Source: Corticibacter populi
GTDB lineage: Bacteria > Pseudomonadota > Gammaproteobacteria > Burkholderiales > Burkholderiaceae_C
Direction: 5' to 3'
DNA length: 64,000 nucleotides
NCBI RefSeq assembly: GCF_004217315.1
Contig: NZ_SGWR01000002.1
Coordinates: forward strand, 240,414-304,413
Of this stretch, positions 1 through 7,595 are shown one piece after another. The notes under the pieces are model-generated. The model did no database searches. It had not been told where the DNA came from and saw only the letters and a program-made list of their open reading frames with translations. Within the stretch, counting starts at the first letter, position 1. Each line of letters begins with the position of its first letter. The translations under genes and the position numbers were made by a program.

Positions 1-1
1 C

Positions 2-154
2 CCCGAGGCCGTGCTGGCGCGCCTGTGCGCCTGGGTGCTCGAAGCCGACCAGCAAGGCATCGCCTATGGCCTGAAGCTGCCGCACACGCACATCGCCCCG
101 GCCACCGGCCCGGCCCACCGGCACCAATGCCTGGAAGCGCTGGCACTGGCATGA
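2..154 (+). CDS. DUF58 domain protein, C-terminal end (partial)
   Basis: Only the last 50 codons are inside the window, in frame 2 up to TGA at 152-154. The residues YGLKLPHTHIAP followed by HRHQCLEALALA match the usual end of DUF58 (MoxR-associated, vWA-like) proteins, where a YGL-LPG stretch precedes a conserved R-CLEALA tail. DUF58 proteins commonly sit between a MoxR AAA ATPase and a TgpA-type transglutaminase, and a TgpA gene does follow 49 bases downstream. Identification rests on this short tail plus context. Confidence 0.7.
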   Translation, partial: PEAVLARLCAWVLEADQQGIAYGLKLPHTHIAPATGPAHRHQCLEALALA

Positions 155-203
155 GGCGCCTGGCATCCTGCATGACACCCGCCCGCCACCACGCTGATCC
201 CCT

Positions 204-2291
204 ATGCCGTCCATGCCGACCGCCCCGCTGACAAGCCGCCTGACCGCCCTGCCCCGCCCCACCCGCGACACGCTGTTCCTGCTGGCGGTGCTGGGCCTCA
301 TCGCGCTGCAAATGGCGCGGGTGCTGCCGCTGTGGGCTGCCGCGCTCGGGCTTGGCCTGCTGGCCTGGCGCGTCATGATCGCCGTGCGCGGCACGGCGCT
401 GCCGGGCCGGCCCGCGCTGCTGGCGCTGCTGGCGCTGGGCGTGGCTGCGGCGCTCTACGAGGCGCGTGCTTCATCGATCTCCGGCGCCGCGCTGGCCTTT
501 CTGCTGGTGCTGCTGGCCCTGAAGACGCTGGAGATGAACAGCCGGCGCGATGCCTTCGTGCTGTTCTTCCTCGGCTTCTTCTGCATCGTCAGCAACTTCC
601 TGTACGTGCAGAGCATCGGCGTGGCGCTGGCGATGCTGCTGGCGTTCTGGGGCCTGCTGACGGCGCTGGTCAATGCACAGCGTCCTCTGGGGCCGGCGCC
701 GCTGCGCGAATCGGCCCGCACCGCCGCGCAGCTGGTGCTGCTGGGTCTGCCGCTGATTGCCGCGCTGTACCTGGTGTTTCCGCGCTTTCCGCCGCTGTGG
801 GGCCTGCCGGTGGCACCCGGCCAGCAGGGCATCACCGGGCTCTCCGGCCAGATGCAGGTCGGCAGCATCGCACAACTCGCGCAGGACCAGCGCGTCGCGC
901 TGCGGGTGCGCTTCGACGCGGACAGCCCGGTACCGGCGCAGCAGCAGCTGTATTTCCGTGGCCCGGTGCTCTCGCGCCTCAATGGCCGCCAATGGACCGC
1001 CGAAGATCCCCTGCCCACCAGCGCCGAGGCCGCCCCCGGCAGCGCGCAGAATCCGATCGAGCCGCTGGGCGAGCCGCTGCGCTACGAGATGATGCTCGAG
1101 CCACACCAGCAACGCTGGTTGCTGCCACTCGATGTGCTGCCCGAGCCGCCCCAGGGCAGCCTGCGGGCCATGATGACGCAGGAGATGGTCTGGCTCTCCT
1201 ACCGCCCGCTCAACGGCGCCACGCGCTATCACGCCAGCAGCTACACCCGCTATCAGAGCGGCCGCACCGCAGGCGGACCGGCACTGCAGCGCTACCTGCG
1301 CCTGCCCGCGGAGGACAACCCCCGCACGCGGGAATGGGCCCTGCAGCTGCGCCAGCAATTCGGCCTGGCGCAGGCCTCTGGCGGCGACATCTTGCAAAGC
1401 ACCCGGCAGGACGCCCAGCAGGCCCTGATCGACCACGTGCTGGCCCGGCTGCGCGAGCAGGACTACCAGTACACGCTGGAGCCCCCCCTCTATGGGCCGG
1501 ACACCGCCGATGACTTCTGGTTCACCCACCGCCAGGGCTTTTGCGAGCACATCGCCTCGGCCTTTGCGATTCTCATGCGTGCCGCCGGCATCCCGGCCCG
1601 CATGGTCACCGGCTACCAAGGCGGCGAACTCAATCCGGTCGACGGGGTCTGGACCGTGCGCCAGGCCGACGCCCATGCCTGGACGGAGGTGTGGCTGGCA
1701 GGCGAAGGCTGGCGCCGCATCGACCCCACCGCCGCGATCTCGCCCGAGCGCGTCAACCTCTCGCGCATCCAGGCGTTGCAGGGCGGCAATGGCGCTGCCA
1801 GTGGCCGCAGCGGGGGCGTGCCCGGCTGGCTCTGGCAGGCCCGCTCACTGATGGAGGCGGTGGACTACCGCTGGACGCAGTGGGTGCTCAACTACAACCA
1901 GGACGAGCAGCAGACCCTGCTGCAGCGCCTGGGCGTGGGCCGCCTGGACTGGGCCCAGTTGGCCGGACTGACGGCAGCGCTGCTGGTGCTCACGGCGCTG
2001 CTTTATCTTGCCCTGCCGCTGCTGCGCCGCCAGCGCCGCGACCCCTGGCTGCGCCTGCTCGAGCGCACGCGCGAGCGCCTGCAAGACGCCGGCCTGGCGC
2101 TGCCGGACAACACGCCGCCGCGCGCCATGGCACAGCAGGCGCAAAGGTTTTTCGGCACCGAGGCGGCCCCTGTATCACAATGGCTGATCGAGATGGACCG
2201 GCTGCGCTATGCGCAGCATTCCGACACCGATCTGGCCAGATTGGCGCGCCGCTGGAAAGCCTTGCCCTGGCCACGCGCCCCGAAAGCATGA
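204..2291 (+). CDS. tgpA: TgpA family transglutaminase (DUF3488-transglutaminase-DUF4129)
   Basis: A 695-residue membrane protein. The first ~190 residues are a run of hydrophobic helices (DUF3488). A large periplasmic part holds a transglutaminase-like core with the Cys-His-Asp triad visible as GFCEH (Cys447), DAHAWTEVW (His491) and RIDPTAA (Asp507). A further membrane helix near 585-605 leads into a cytoplasmic DUF4129-type tail. Homologues such as P. aeruginosa TgpA are periplasmic transglutaminase-fold proteins of unknown physiological substrate. The stop overlaps the start of the MltB-type gene (ATGA), so the two are probably translated together. The ATG at 204 leaves a short N-terminus before the first helix, which fits the family. 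Confidence 0.92.
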   Translation: MPSMPTAPLTSRLTALPRPTRDTLFLLAVLGLIALQMARVLPLWAAALGLGLLAWRVMIAVRGTALPGRPALLALLALGVAAALYEARASSISGAALAFLLVLLALKTLEMNSRRDAFVLFFLGFFCIVSNFLYVQSIGVALAMLLAFWGLLTALVNAQRPLGPAPLRESARTAAQLVLLGLPLIAALYLVFPRFPPLWGLPVAPGQQGITGLSGQMQVGSIAQLAQDQRVALRVRFDADSPVPAQQQLYFRGPVLSRLNGRQWTAEDPLPTSAEAAPGSAQNPIEPLGEPLRYEMMLEPHQQRWLLPLDVLPEPPQGSLRAMMTQEMVWLSYRPLNGATRYHASSYTRYQSGRTAGGPALQRYLRLPAEDNPRTREWALQLRQQFGLAQASGGDILQSTRQDAQQALIDHVLARLREQDYQYTLEPPLYGPDTADDFWFTHRQGFCEHIASAFAILMRAAGIPARMVTGYQGGELNPVDGVWTVRQADAHAWTEVWLAGEGWRRIDPTAAISPERVNLSRIQALQGGNGAASGRSGGVPGWLWQARSLMEAVDYRWTQWVLNYNQDEQQTLLQRLGVGRLDWAQLAGLTAALLVLTALLYLALPLLRRQRRDPWLRLLERTRERLQDAGLALPDNTPPRAMAQQAQRFFGTEAAPVSQWLIEMDRLRYAQHSDTDLARLARRWKALPWPRAPKA

Positions 2292-3559
2292 CCTTGCGAC
2301 CACGCCCTTGCCCTGCCCCCACGCCGCTGCTGCAACGGCCCGGCCCCGCCCTCCGCCGCTGGTGGCTGCGCCTGACCCTGGCCTGCTGGGCCGGCGCCAC
2401 CGGCCTGGGCCTACAGGCCCAGGGCAGCGCGCCACCGCAGCCCGCCGCACCTACAGCGCCCGGTACGCCTGCCACTCCAGTAGCACCCGGCGTCCCAGTC
2501 CCCAGCGCCTCCGACAACGGCGATGCCACCGAGGATGTGCAGTTGACGGCCGCCTCGCCCTGGCAAAACCAGCTGCACGCATTCGCCGGCAGCCTGGCGG
2601 GCGACCCCACGCTCAGCGCCAACTGGGTCGAGACCGTGCTCTCCCAGGCCCAGCACAACAGCCGCGTCAAGCGCCTGATGACGCCCGCGCCCAATGCCAC
2701 CACCACGGTGCGCGACTGGCAGGCCTACCAGCGACGCCTGGTCACTCCCGCGCGCATCGATGCGGGCGCCTTGTTCTGGCGCACCCACCAGAGCACGCTG
2801 CGCGCGGTGGAGGCGCAATGGGGCGTGCCAGCCAGCGTCATCATCGGCATCATCGGCATCGAGACCTTCTACGGCCAGAACACCGGCAACATCCGCGTGC
2901 TGGACGCGCTGGCAACGCTGGCGTTCGACTTCCCAGCCACGCATCCGCGCGCCAGCGAACGCGCACGCTATTTCCGCCGCGAGCTCGAGCAGTTCCTGCG
3001 CCTGTGCCAGGCCAATGGGCTTGATCCGCTGGCGCTGCGCGGCAGTTTTGCCGGCGCCATGGGCATTCCGCAGTTCATGCCTTCGAGCTGGCTGCTCTAT
3101 GGGCAGGATTACGACGGCAATGGCAGCAGCCACCTGATCGACAGCCCGGCCGACGCCATCGCCTCGGTCGCCAACTACCTCAGCGCCCATGGCTGGAAGA
3201 GCGGCAAGCCCGCCTACTTCGACGTCGATCTGCATGAGGCCGACGCCACCAGCCTGGCGATCCTGCTGGGACCGGACATCCTGCCGACCTTCGAGCAGGC
3301 CGCACTGCGCCAGTTCGGTGCTCAGCTCCTGCCGGTCGAGACGCACTATGGCGGTCTGCTGGCACTGGTCGAGCTCAAGAACGGGACGGCCGCGCCGCAA
3401 TACGTGCTGGGCACCGAGAATTTCTACGCCATCACCCGCTACAACCAATCGAGCTACTACGCCATGGCGGTGCTGCAGTTGGGCGAGGCGGTCGAGCGCA
3501 AGATGCAGCTGCAAAGCGCGCTGCCACCTTCACCGCCAACCGCGCCGGCAGCGCCCTGA
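2288..3559 (+). CDS. mltB: MltB-type lytic murein transglycosylase
   Basis: A 423-residue protein that would cleave the MurNAc-GlcNAc bond of peptidoglycan to give 1,6-anhydro products. It has an N-terminal export signal (RRWWLRL then a hydrophobic stretch, roughly 23-45), then a Pro/Ala-rich linker (46-80) and the SLT_2 domain. The catalytic glutamate is in the IIGIETFYGQNTG motif (Glu192). FAGAMGIPQFMPSSW is also typical of MltB. There is no clear lipobox, so it may be the soluble periplasmic form. The start is the ATG overlapping the tgpA stop; open frame continues upstream but out of step with known family lengths. Neighbouring tgpA suggests a joint role in the cell wall or envelope. Confidence 0.92.
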   Translation: MTLRPRPCPAPTPLLQRPGPALRRWWLRLTLACWAGATGLGLQAQGSAPPQPAAPTAPGTPATPVAPGVPVPSASDNGDATEDVQLTAASPWQNQLHAFAGSLAGDPTLSANWVETVLSQAQHNSRVKRLMTPAPNATTTVRDWQAYQRRLVTPARIDAGALFWRTHQSTLRAVEAQWGVPASVIIGIIGIETFYGQNTGNIRVLDALATLAFDFPATHPRASERARYFRRELEQFLRLCQANGLDPLALRGSFAGAMGIPQFMPSSWLLYGQDYDGNGSSHLIDSPADAIASVANYLSAHGWKSGKPAYFDVDLHEADATSLAILLGPDILPTFEQAALRQFGAQLLPVETHYGGLLALVELKNGTAAPQYVLGTENFYAITRYNQSSYYAMAVLQLGEAVERKMQLQSALPPSPPTAPAAP

Positions 3560-3671
3560 AGACCTGCGGGCAGACGGTGGCCGGCAGCTGGCCGCACTGT
3601 GCGTACACAGTGGGAACACCGTGCATACGCCACCACCCACCACGCCACCGGCCTGCCAAGTGCTTGCCGCT

Positions 3672-3799
3672 GAACCTGTTGACCATCTTTTACGGGGAAA
3701 CCCGAGGGGCAGGAGGTCAAAAACGCACCGGGCCGCGTTGCCCGCGCCCAATGCATTTTCACCTCCTGCGTGAACCACGAAAAGATCGTCAGCAGGTTC
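3672..3799. repeat. Nested long imperfect inverted repeat between convergent mltB and bioB
   Basis: The outer arms are GAACCTGTTGACCATCTTTT (3672-3691) and the reverse complement of GAACCTGCTGACGATCTTTT (3780-3799), 18 of 20 identical. Inside them are a second pair, GCAGGAGGTCAAAA (3709-3722) against the complement of 3756-3769 (13 of 14 identical), and a GC-rich core. The whole 128 bp could fold as one long hairpin on either strand. It lies between the stops of mltB (3559) and bioB (3804), so it could act as a bidirectional terminator. Its size and nesting also fit a MITE or an extragenic palindromic repeat. Confidence 0.75.
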
Positions 3800-3803
3800 T
3801 CAG

Positions 3804-4901
3804 TCAGGCGCCCGGCTGAGCTTGGCAGGCATCGATGCGGGCATGCGCGTGGGTGTGCGCATGGTGCTCGTCCTCGACCTGCGTGGGCCGGCCGTTGATG
3901 CCCAACTTGGCCAGCAGCCGCGCGTCGTCGGAGGCCTCGGGATTGCCCGTCACCAGCAGTTTGTCGCCATAGAAGATCGAGTTCGCGCCAGCCAGGAAGC
4001 ACAGTGCCTGCACCGCCTCGCCCAGCTGCTGGCGACCGGCCGAGAGGCGCACACGCGCCCGTGGCATGGTGATGCGCGCTACCGCGATGATGCGCACGAA
4101 GTCGAGCGGGTCGACCGGATCGGAATCGGCCAGTGGAGTGCCCGGCACCGGCACCAGGCTATTGATGGGCACCGACTCGGGATAGGGGGCGAGATTGGCC
4201 AGTTGCGCGATCAGTCCGGCGCGATGCACCGGCGCCTCGCCCATTCCGATGATGCCGCCGCAGCACACGCTGATGCCCGCGGCGCGCACGTGATGCAGGG
4301 TGTCGAGCCGGTCCTGGTAGTGACGGGTATCGACCACCGACTCGTAGTACTCGGGCGCGGTGTCGAGGTTGTGGTTGTAGTAGTCCAGCCCGGCCTCGCG
4401 CAGCGCCACTGCCTGGTGCGGCTGCAGCATGCCCAGCGTGGCACAGGTCTCCATGCCCAGGCCCTTGACGGCGGCCACCAGCCGGGCCACCTTTTCGATG
4501 TCGCGGTCCTTGGGCGCGCGCCAGGCCGCCCCCATGCAAAAACGGGTGGCGCCAGCCTCCCTGGCCGCCCGCGCGTTGGCGAGCACCTCATCGACTTCCA
4601 TCAGCTTCTGCGCCTTCACGCCGGTGTCGTACTCGGCCGATTGCGGGCAGTAGCCGCAGTTCTCCGGGCAGCCGCCGGTCTTCACCGACAGCAGCGTGGC
4701 CAGCTCCACATCGCCCTTGGGCCAGTGCGCCCGGTGCACGCTTTGCGCGCGGTAGAGAAGGTCCATGAAGGGCATGTCCAGAAGGGCCTGGACGGCGGCG
4801 ACCGACCAGCGTTCGGGCAAGACTGCAGGCCTTGCGTCAGCCGTCGCGCGCGCGACCGGCCGATGAAAGACCAGGGGCTGGATGGTTTCGTCGTGTGGCA
4901 T
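3804..4901 (-). CDS. bioB: biotin synthase
   Basis: A radical-SAM enzyme that inserts sulfur into dethiobiotin to make biotin. The 4Fe-4S cluster motif C-x3-C-x2-C is at Cys78, Cys82 and Cys85 ([13 protein letters not shown]). Other family blocks are [23 protein letters not shown] and the [11 protein letters not shown] region that carries ligands of the second cluster. The chosen start (4901, MPHDETIQ) gives 365 residues. A longer reading from 4952 adds 17 residues unlike the family. The C-terminus is unusually His-rich ([13 protein letters not shown]). No other bio gene is in the window. Confidence 0.95.
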   Translation of the reverse strand: MPHDETIQPLVFHRPVARATADARPAVLPERWSVAAVQALLDMPFMDLLYRAQSVHRAHWPKGDVELATLLSVKTGGCPENCGYCPQSAEYDTGVKAQKLMEVDEVLANARAAREAGATRFCMGAAWRAPKDRDIEKVARLVAAVKGLGMETCATLGMLQPHQAVALREAGLDYYNHNLDTAPEYYESVVDTRHYQDRLDTLHHVRAAGISVCCGGIIGMGEAPVHRAGLIAQLANLAPYPESVPINSLVPVPGTPLADSDPVDPLDFVRIIAVARITMPRARVRLSAGRQQLGEAVQALCFLAGANSIFYGDKLLVTGNPEASDDARLLAKLGINGRPTQVEDEHHAHTHAHARIDACQAQPGA

Positions 4902-5067
4902 GGGCGTTGGTGTCCATCTGTCTATCTGAATCTGGAAACGATGGGGCGGCATGGCCGGCGCCTGCGGCGAACAGGCCAGGCGCCTGCAAAACCGAATCCC
5001 CGGGCGAGCTCATCGTCTCTCGCCACGCAGCCGCATGGGTTGCGCCGCGAGACTTCGAACACGGCCC

Positions 5068-6375
5068 TCAGGGCCGCTGCATCTGGCATTGATGCGACAT
5101 CTGGGCCTGCTGCGGGCTGAGCGCGCGGATCACCTCGAAGCCGTAGCCGGAGCCCTCCACGTCGAAAGGCACGGCCTCGCTGCCGGCCTTTTGCATGCGG
5201 CCCACCAGCAGCGATTGCTGGAACTGGTGGTCCTCGCCCCGCATCCAGCCCTGCTGGCCAAAGAGTTCCACGCGCACGTTCTCGAGCGCCTCGGCCACCG
5301 CCTGCGGCTCGGTGCTGCCCGCCTGTGCAATGGCGCTGGCCAGCGCCTCGACCAGCAGTTGCATGCGCATGTGCACGTAGTCATCCTCGGGGCGCGGGAA
5401 GCGCTGCCGGAAGGATTCGTAGAACGCGCGGCTTTGCGCTGTCGGGTTGTTGGGGAACCAGTCGGCCACGGCGATCACCTTGCCGATGCCGGCATCACCA
5501 ATCGCCGCCGGCGCGCCCAGTGCATTGCCGTAGAAGGTGTAGAAGCTGCCATCGAAGCCAACTTCATTGACGGCCTTGACGAACAGCGTCAGGTCATTGC
5601 CCCAGTTGCCGGTGATGACGGCCTGCGCACCGCTCGCCCTGATCTTGGCGCCATAGGGCGCGAAATCCTTGACGCGGCCGATCGGGTGGTATTCCTCGGC
5701 GACGATCTCGATGTCGGGGCGGCGCTCGGCCAGCTGGCGGCGCGCTTCCTGCAATACGGCGCGGCCAAAGCTGTAGTCCTGCCCGAACAGGTAGACCTTG
5801 TGCACCGAGGCGTCCTCCTGCAACACATCCATCAGCGCGTTCATGCGCATGTTGGCGTGCGCGTCGAAACGGAAGTGCCAGAAGCTGCACCGCTCGTTGG
5901 TCAGCGCCGGATCGACCGCCGAGTAATTGAGAAACAGCATCTTGTGCGCCGGGTCGCGCTGGTTGTTCTTCTCGATGGCATGGAGGATCGCCTCGGCCGT
6001 GGCCGAGGAGTTGCCCTGCAGGATGAACTGTGCACCGGCATCGCGCGCGGCCTGCAACGCGGCCAGGGCTTCCTCGGTCTGCCCCTTGCTGTCATAGCGC
6101 AGCAGCTGCAGCGGCCTGGCGCCGCCCTGGCTGTCCGGCAGCGGCACGCCGCCGCGCGCATTGACCCGCTCGGTGGCCCAGAGCAGGTTGCGGAACACCG
6201 CCTCGCCGGTATTGGCGAATGGTCCGGACAGGCTCTCGACCAGTGCCAGCTTGATGGGCGCGCCAACCGGTGCGGCCGCGGCACTGCCAGCTGCTTGCGC
6301 CATGCCGAGCACACCGGCACCGGCTGCCAGCAAGCCCCCGAGCAGCGCCCGGCGCATGTATTGAATGCTCTTCAT
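5068..6375 (-). CDS. LivK-type ABC transporter substrate-binding protein
   Basis: A 435-residue periplasmic binding protein of the type I fold used by branched-chain amino acid, amide and urea importers. The signal peptide covers about residues 1-36 (RRALLGGLLAAGAG to AQA). The mature part begins IKLALVESLSGPFANTG, and the GQDYSFGR and ITGNWGNDLTLFVKA blocks are typical. The start at 6375 is supported by GGAG nine bases upstream and by the signal peptide; open frame runs on to 6645 but reads as non-coding AT-rich leader. No permease or ATPase partner lies nearby, so the ligand is unknown. A TTGCACA operator-like cluster lies about 130-160 bases upstream. Confidence 0.88.
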   Translation of the reverse strand: MKSIQYMRRALLGGLLAAGAGVLGMAQAAGSAAAAPVGAPIKLALVESLSGPFANTGEAVFRNLLWATERVNARGGVPLPDSQGGARPLQLLRYDSKGQTEEALAALQAARDAGAQFILQGNSSATAEAILHAIEKNNQRDPAHKMLFLNYSAVDPALTNERCSFWHFRFDAHANMRMNALMDVLQEDASVHKVYLFGQDYSFGRAVLQEARRQLAERRPDIEIVAEEYHPIGRVKDFAPYGAKIRASGAQAVITGNWGNDLTLFVKAVNEVGFDGSFYTFYGNALGAPAAIGDAGIGKVIAVADWFPNNPTAQSRAFYESFRQRFPRPEDDYVHMRMQLLVEALASAIAQAGSTEPQAVAEALENVRVELFGQQGWMRGEDHQFQQSLLVGRMQKAGSEAVPFDVEGSGYGFEVIRALSPQQAQMSHQCQMQRP

Positions 6376-6819
6376 TCCCTGTGACTCCATTCCGTGGTTT
6401 CCATGGCATTGCCGTGCCGAATGCATCCAGCATGCATGCAGCAATGGCCGCGATTGGCTCGCAAAAATTATGGACCGAGTCCCACAGAACACGCCAACCA
6501 GAACAAATGTGCAAAATTGCACAAAATAGTTTGCACAAATTAATATCAATTGGATCAATTTGATTGGCAATGACGGAAGATCGAAGACACAAGAAACCCC
6601 ATTGATTTGCGGAATGGGGTCATGACAGCCATCATCCCCTCTCACCCATCCTCCAAAATAATTTGGCGACTTTTAGTGTCCCTTGACCGAGGTTTTGACT
6701 TCATCTTTGCCGCATACGCGGGATTGCCGGGATGGGGTGCGCCCCAGACCGCGTGCTTGCAGCCGCGCCCAGCCCCGCTTCGGCGCCACGAGATGGCACC
6801 AGCTCCATAATCTCGCCCC
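6376..6819. other. 444-bp AT-rich divergent intergenic region
   Basis: This stretch separates the minus-strand binding-protein gene from the plus-strand TSUP gene. The centre (about 6460-6580) is much more AT-rich than its surroundings and must hold both promoters. I see a TTGCACA repeat cluster at 6508-6537 (listed separately) but no convincing ORF or RNA gene. Confidence 0.6.
6508..6537. promoter_or_regulatory. Operator-like TTGCACA repeats upstream of the LivK-type gene
   Basis: TGTGCAA-aa-TTGCACA (6508-6523) is a palindrome with 7-bp arms. A third TTGCACA half-site follows at 6531-6537, 14 bp after the second. The arrangement suggests cooperative binding by a dimeric regulator. It does not match the NtrC consensus in half-site orientation, and the regulator is unidentified. 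Confidence 0.45.
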
Positions 6820-7578
6820 ATGGAATGGATCATCGTCTCTCTGGCCTCGCTGTTCGCCGGGTTCGTGGATGCCATCGTCGGCGGTGGCGGGCTGATTCTG
6901 GTGCCCGCGCTGTTCGCGGTGTATCCCAATGCCGCGCCGGCCACGCTGTTCGGCACCAACAAGACCGGCTCGATCTGGGGCACCAGCTTCTCGGCCTGGA
7001 AGTATGCCCGCAGGGTGCGCTTCAAATGGATCGTCATCCTGCCGGCCGTGGCGGCCGCGTTCGGCGGCTCCATGCTGGGCTCGTGGGCGGTGACGGTGGC
7101 CTCGGCCGACATCCTGCGCAAGGCCTTGCCTTTCGTGCTGCTGGGCGTGCTGGTCTACACACTGGCCAAAAAGGACCTCGGGCAGCACCACCGACCGCTG
7201 GGCGACACTCGCCGGGAACTGGCACTCGCCTGCGCCATCGGCCTGCTGATCGGCTTCTACGATGGCTTCTTCGGCCCCGGCACCGGCAGCTTTTTCGTCT
7301 TTGCCTTCGTGCGTCTGCTGGGCTACGACTTCCTCAACGCCTCTGCCAATGCCAAGCTGCTCAACATCGCCACCAACCTGGCCTCGATCCTGCTGCTCGG
7401 TTTCAAGGGCTACATCTGGTGGCACCTGACCATCGCGCTGGCGCTGGCCAACATCGCCGGCAGCCTGCTGGGCACCCACATGGCGCTCAAATACGGATCG
7501 GGCTTCGTGCGCTGGATATTCGTCGCGGTGGTCAGCGTGCTGATTGCCCGCACCGCGTGGGATGCCTTCCTGCGCTGA
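6820..7578 (+). CDS. TSUP family permease (sulfite exporter TauE/SafE, YfcA-like)
   Basis: A 252-residue integral membrane protein with about eight hydrophobic helices. The family hallmarks are the internal repeats FAGFVDAIVGGGGLILVP near the N-terminus and IGFYDGFFGPGTGSF in the second half. FGTNKTGSIWGTSF is also typical of YfcA-like members. TSUP proteins move sulfur-containing or organic anions; the sequence does not reveal which. It is convergent with mrdA, 17 bases apart. Confidence 0.88.
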   Translation: MEWIIVSLASLFAGFVDAIVGGGGLILVPALFAVYPNAAPATLFGTNKTGSIWGTSFSAWKYARRVRFKWIVILPAVAAAFGGSMLGSWAVTVASADILRKALPFVLLGVLVYTLAKKDLGQHHRPLGDTRRELALACAIGLLIGFYDGFFGPGTGSFFVFAFVRLLGYDFLNASANAKLLNIATNLASILLLGFKGYIWWHLTIALALANIAGSLLGTHMALKYGSGFVRWIFVAVVSVLIARTAWDAFLR

Positions 7579-7595
7579 AAACCCCCGTCCCGGGC

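Noticed and set aside
3577-3819. Small plus-strand ORF inside the mltB-bioB inverted repeat
   Set aside because: Its sequence is explained by the inverted repeat; it has no ribosome-binding site or recognisable family.
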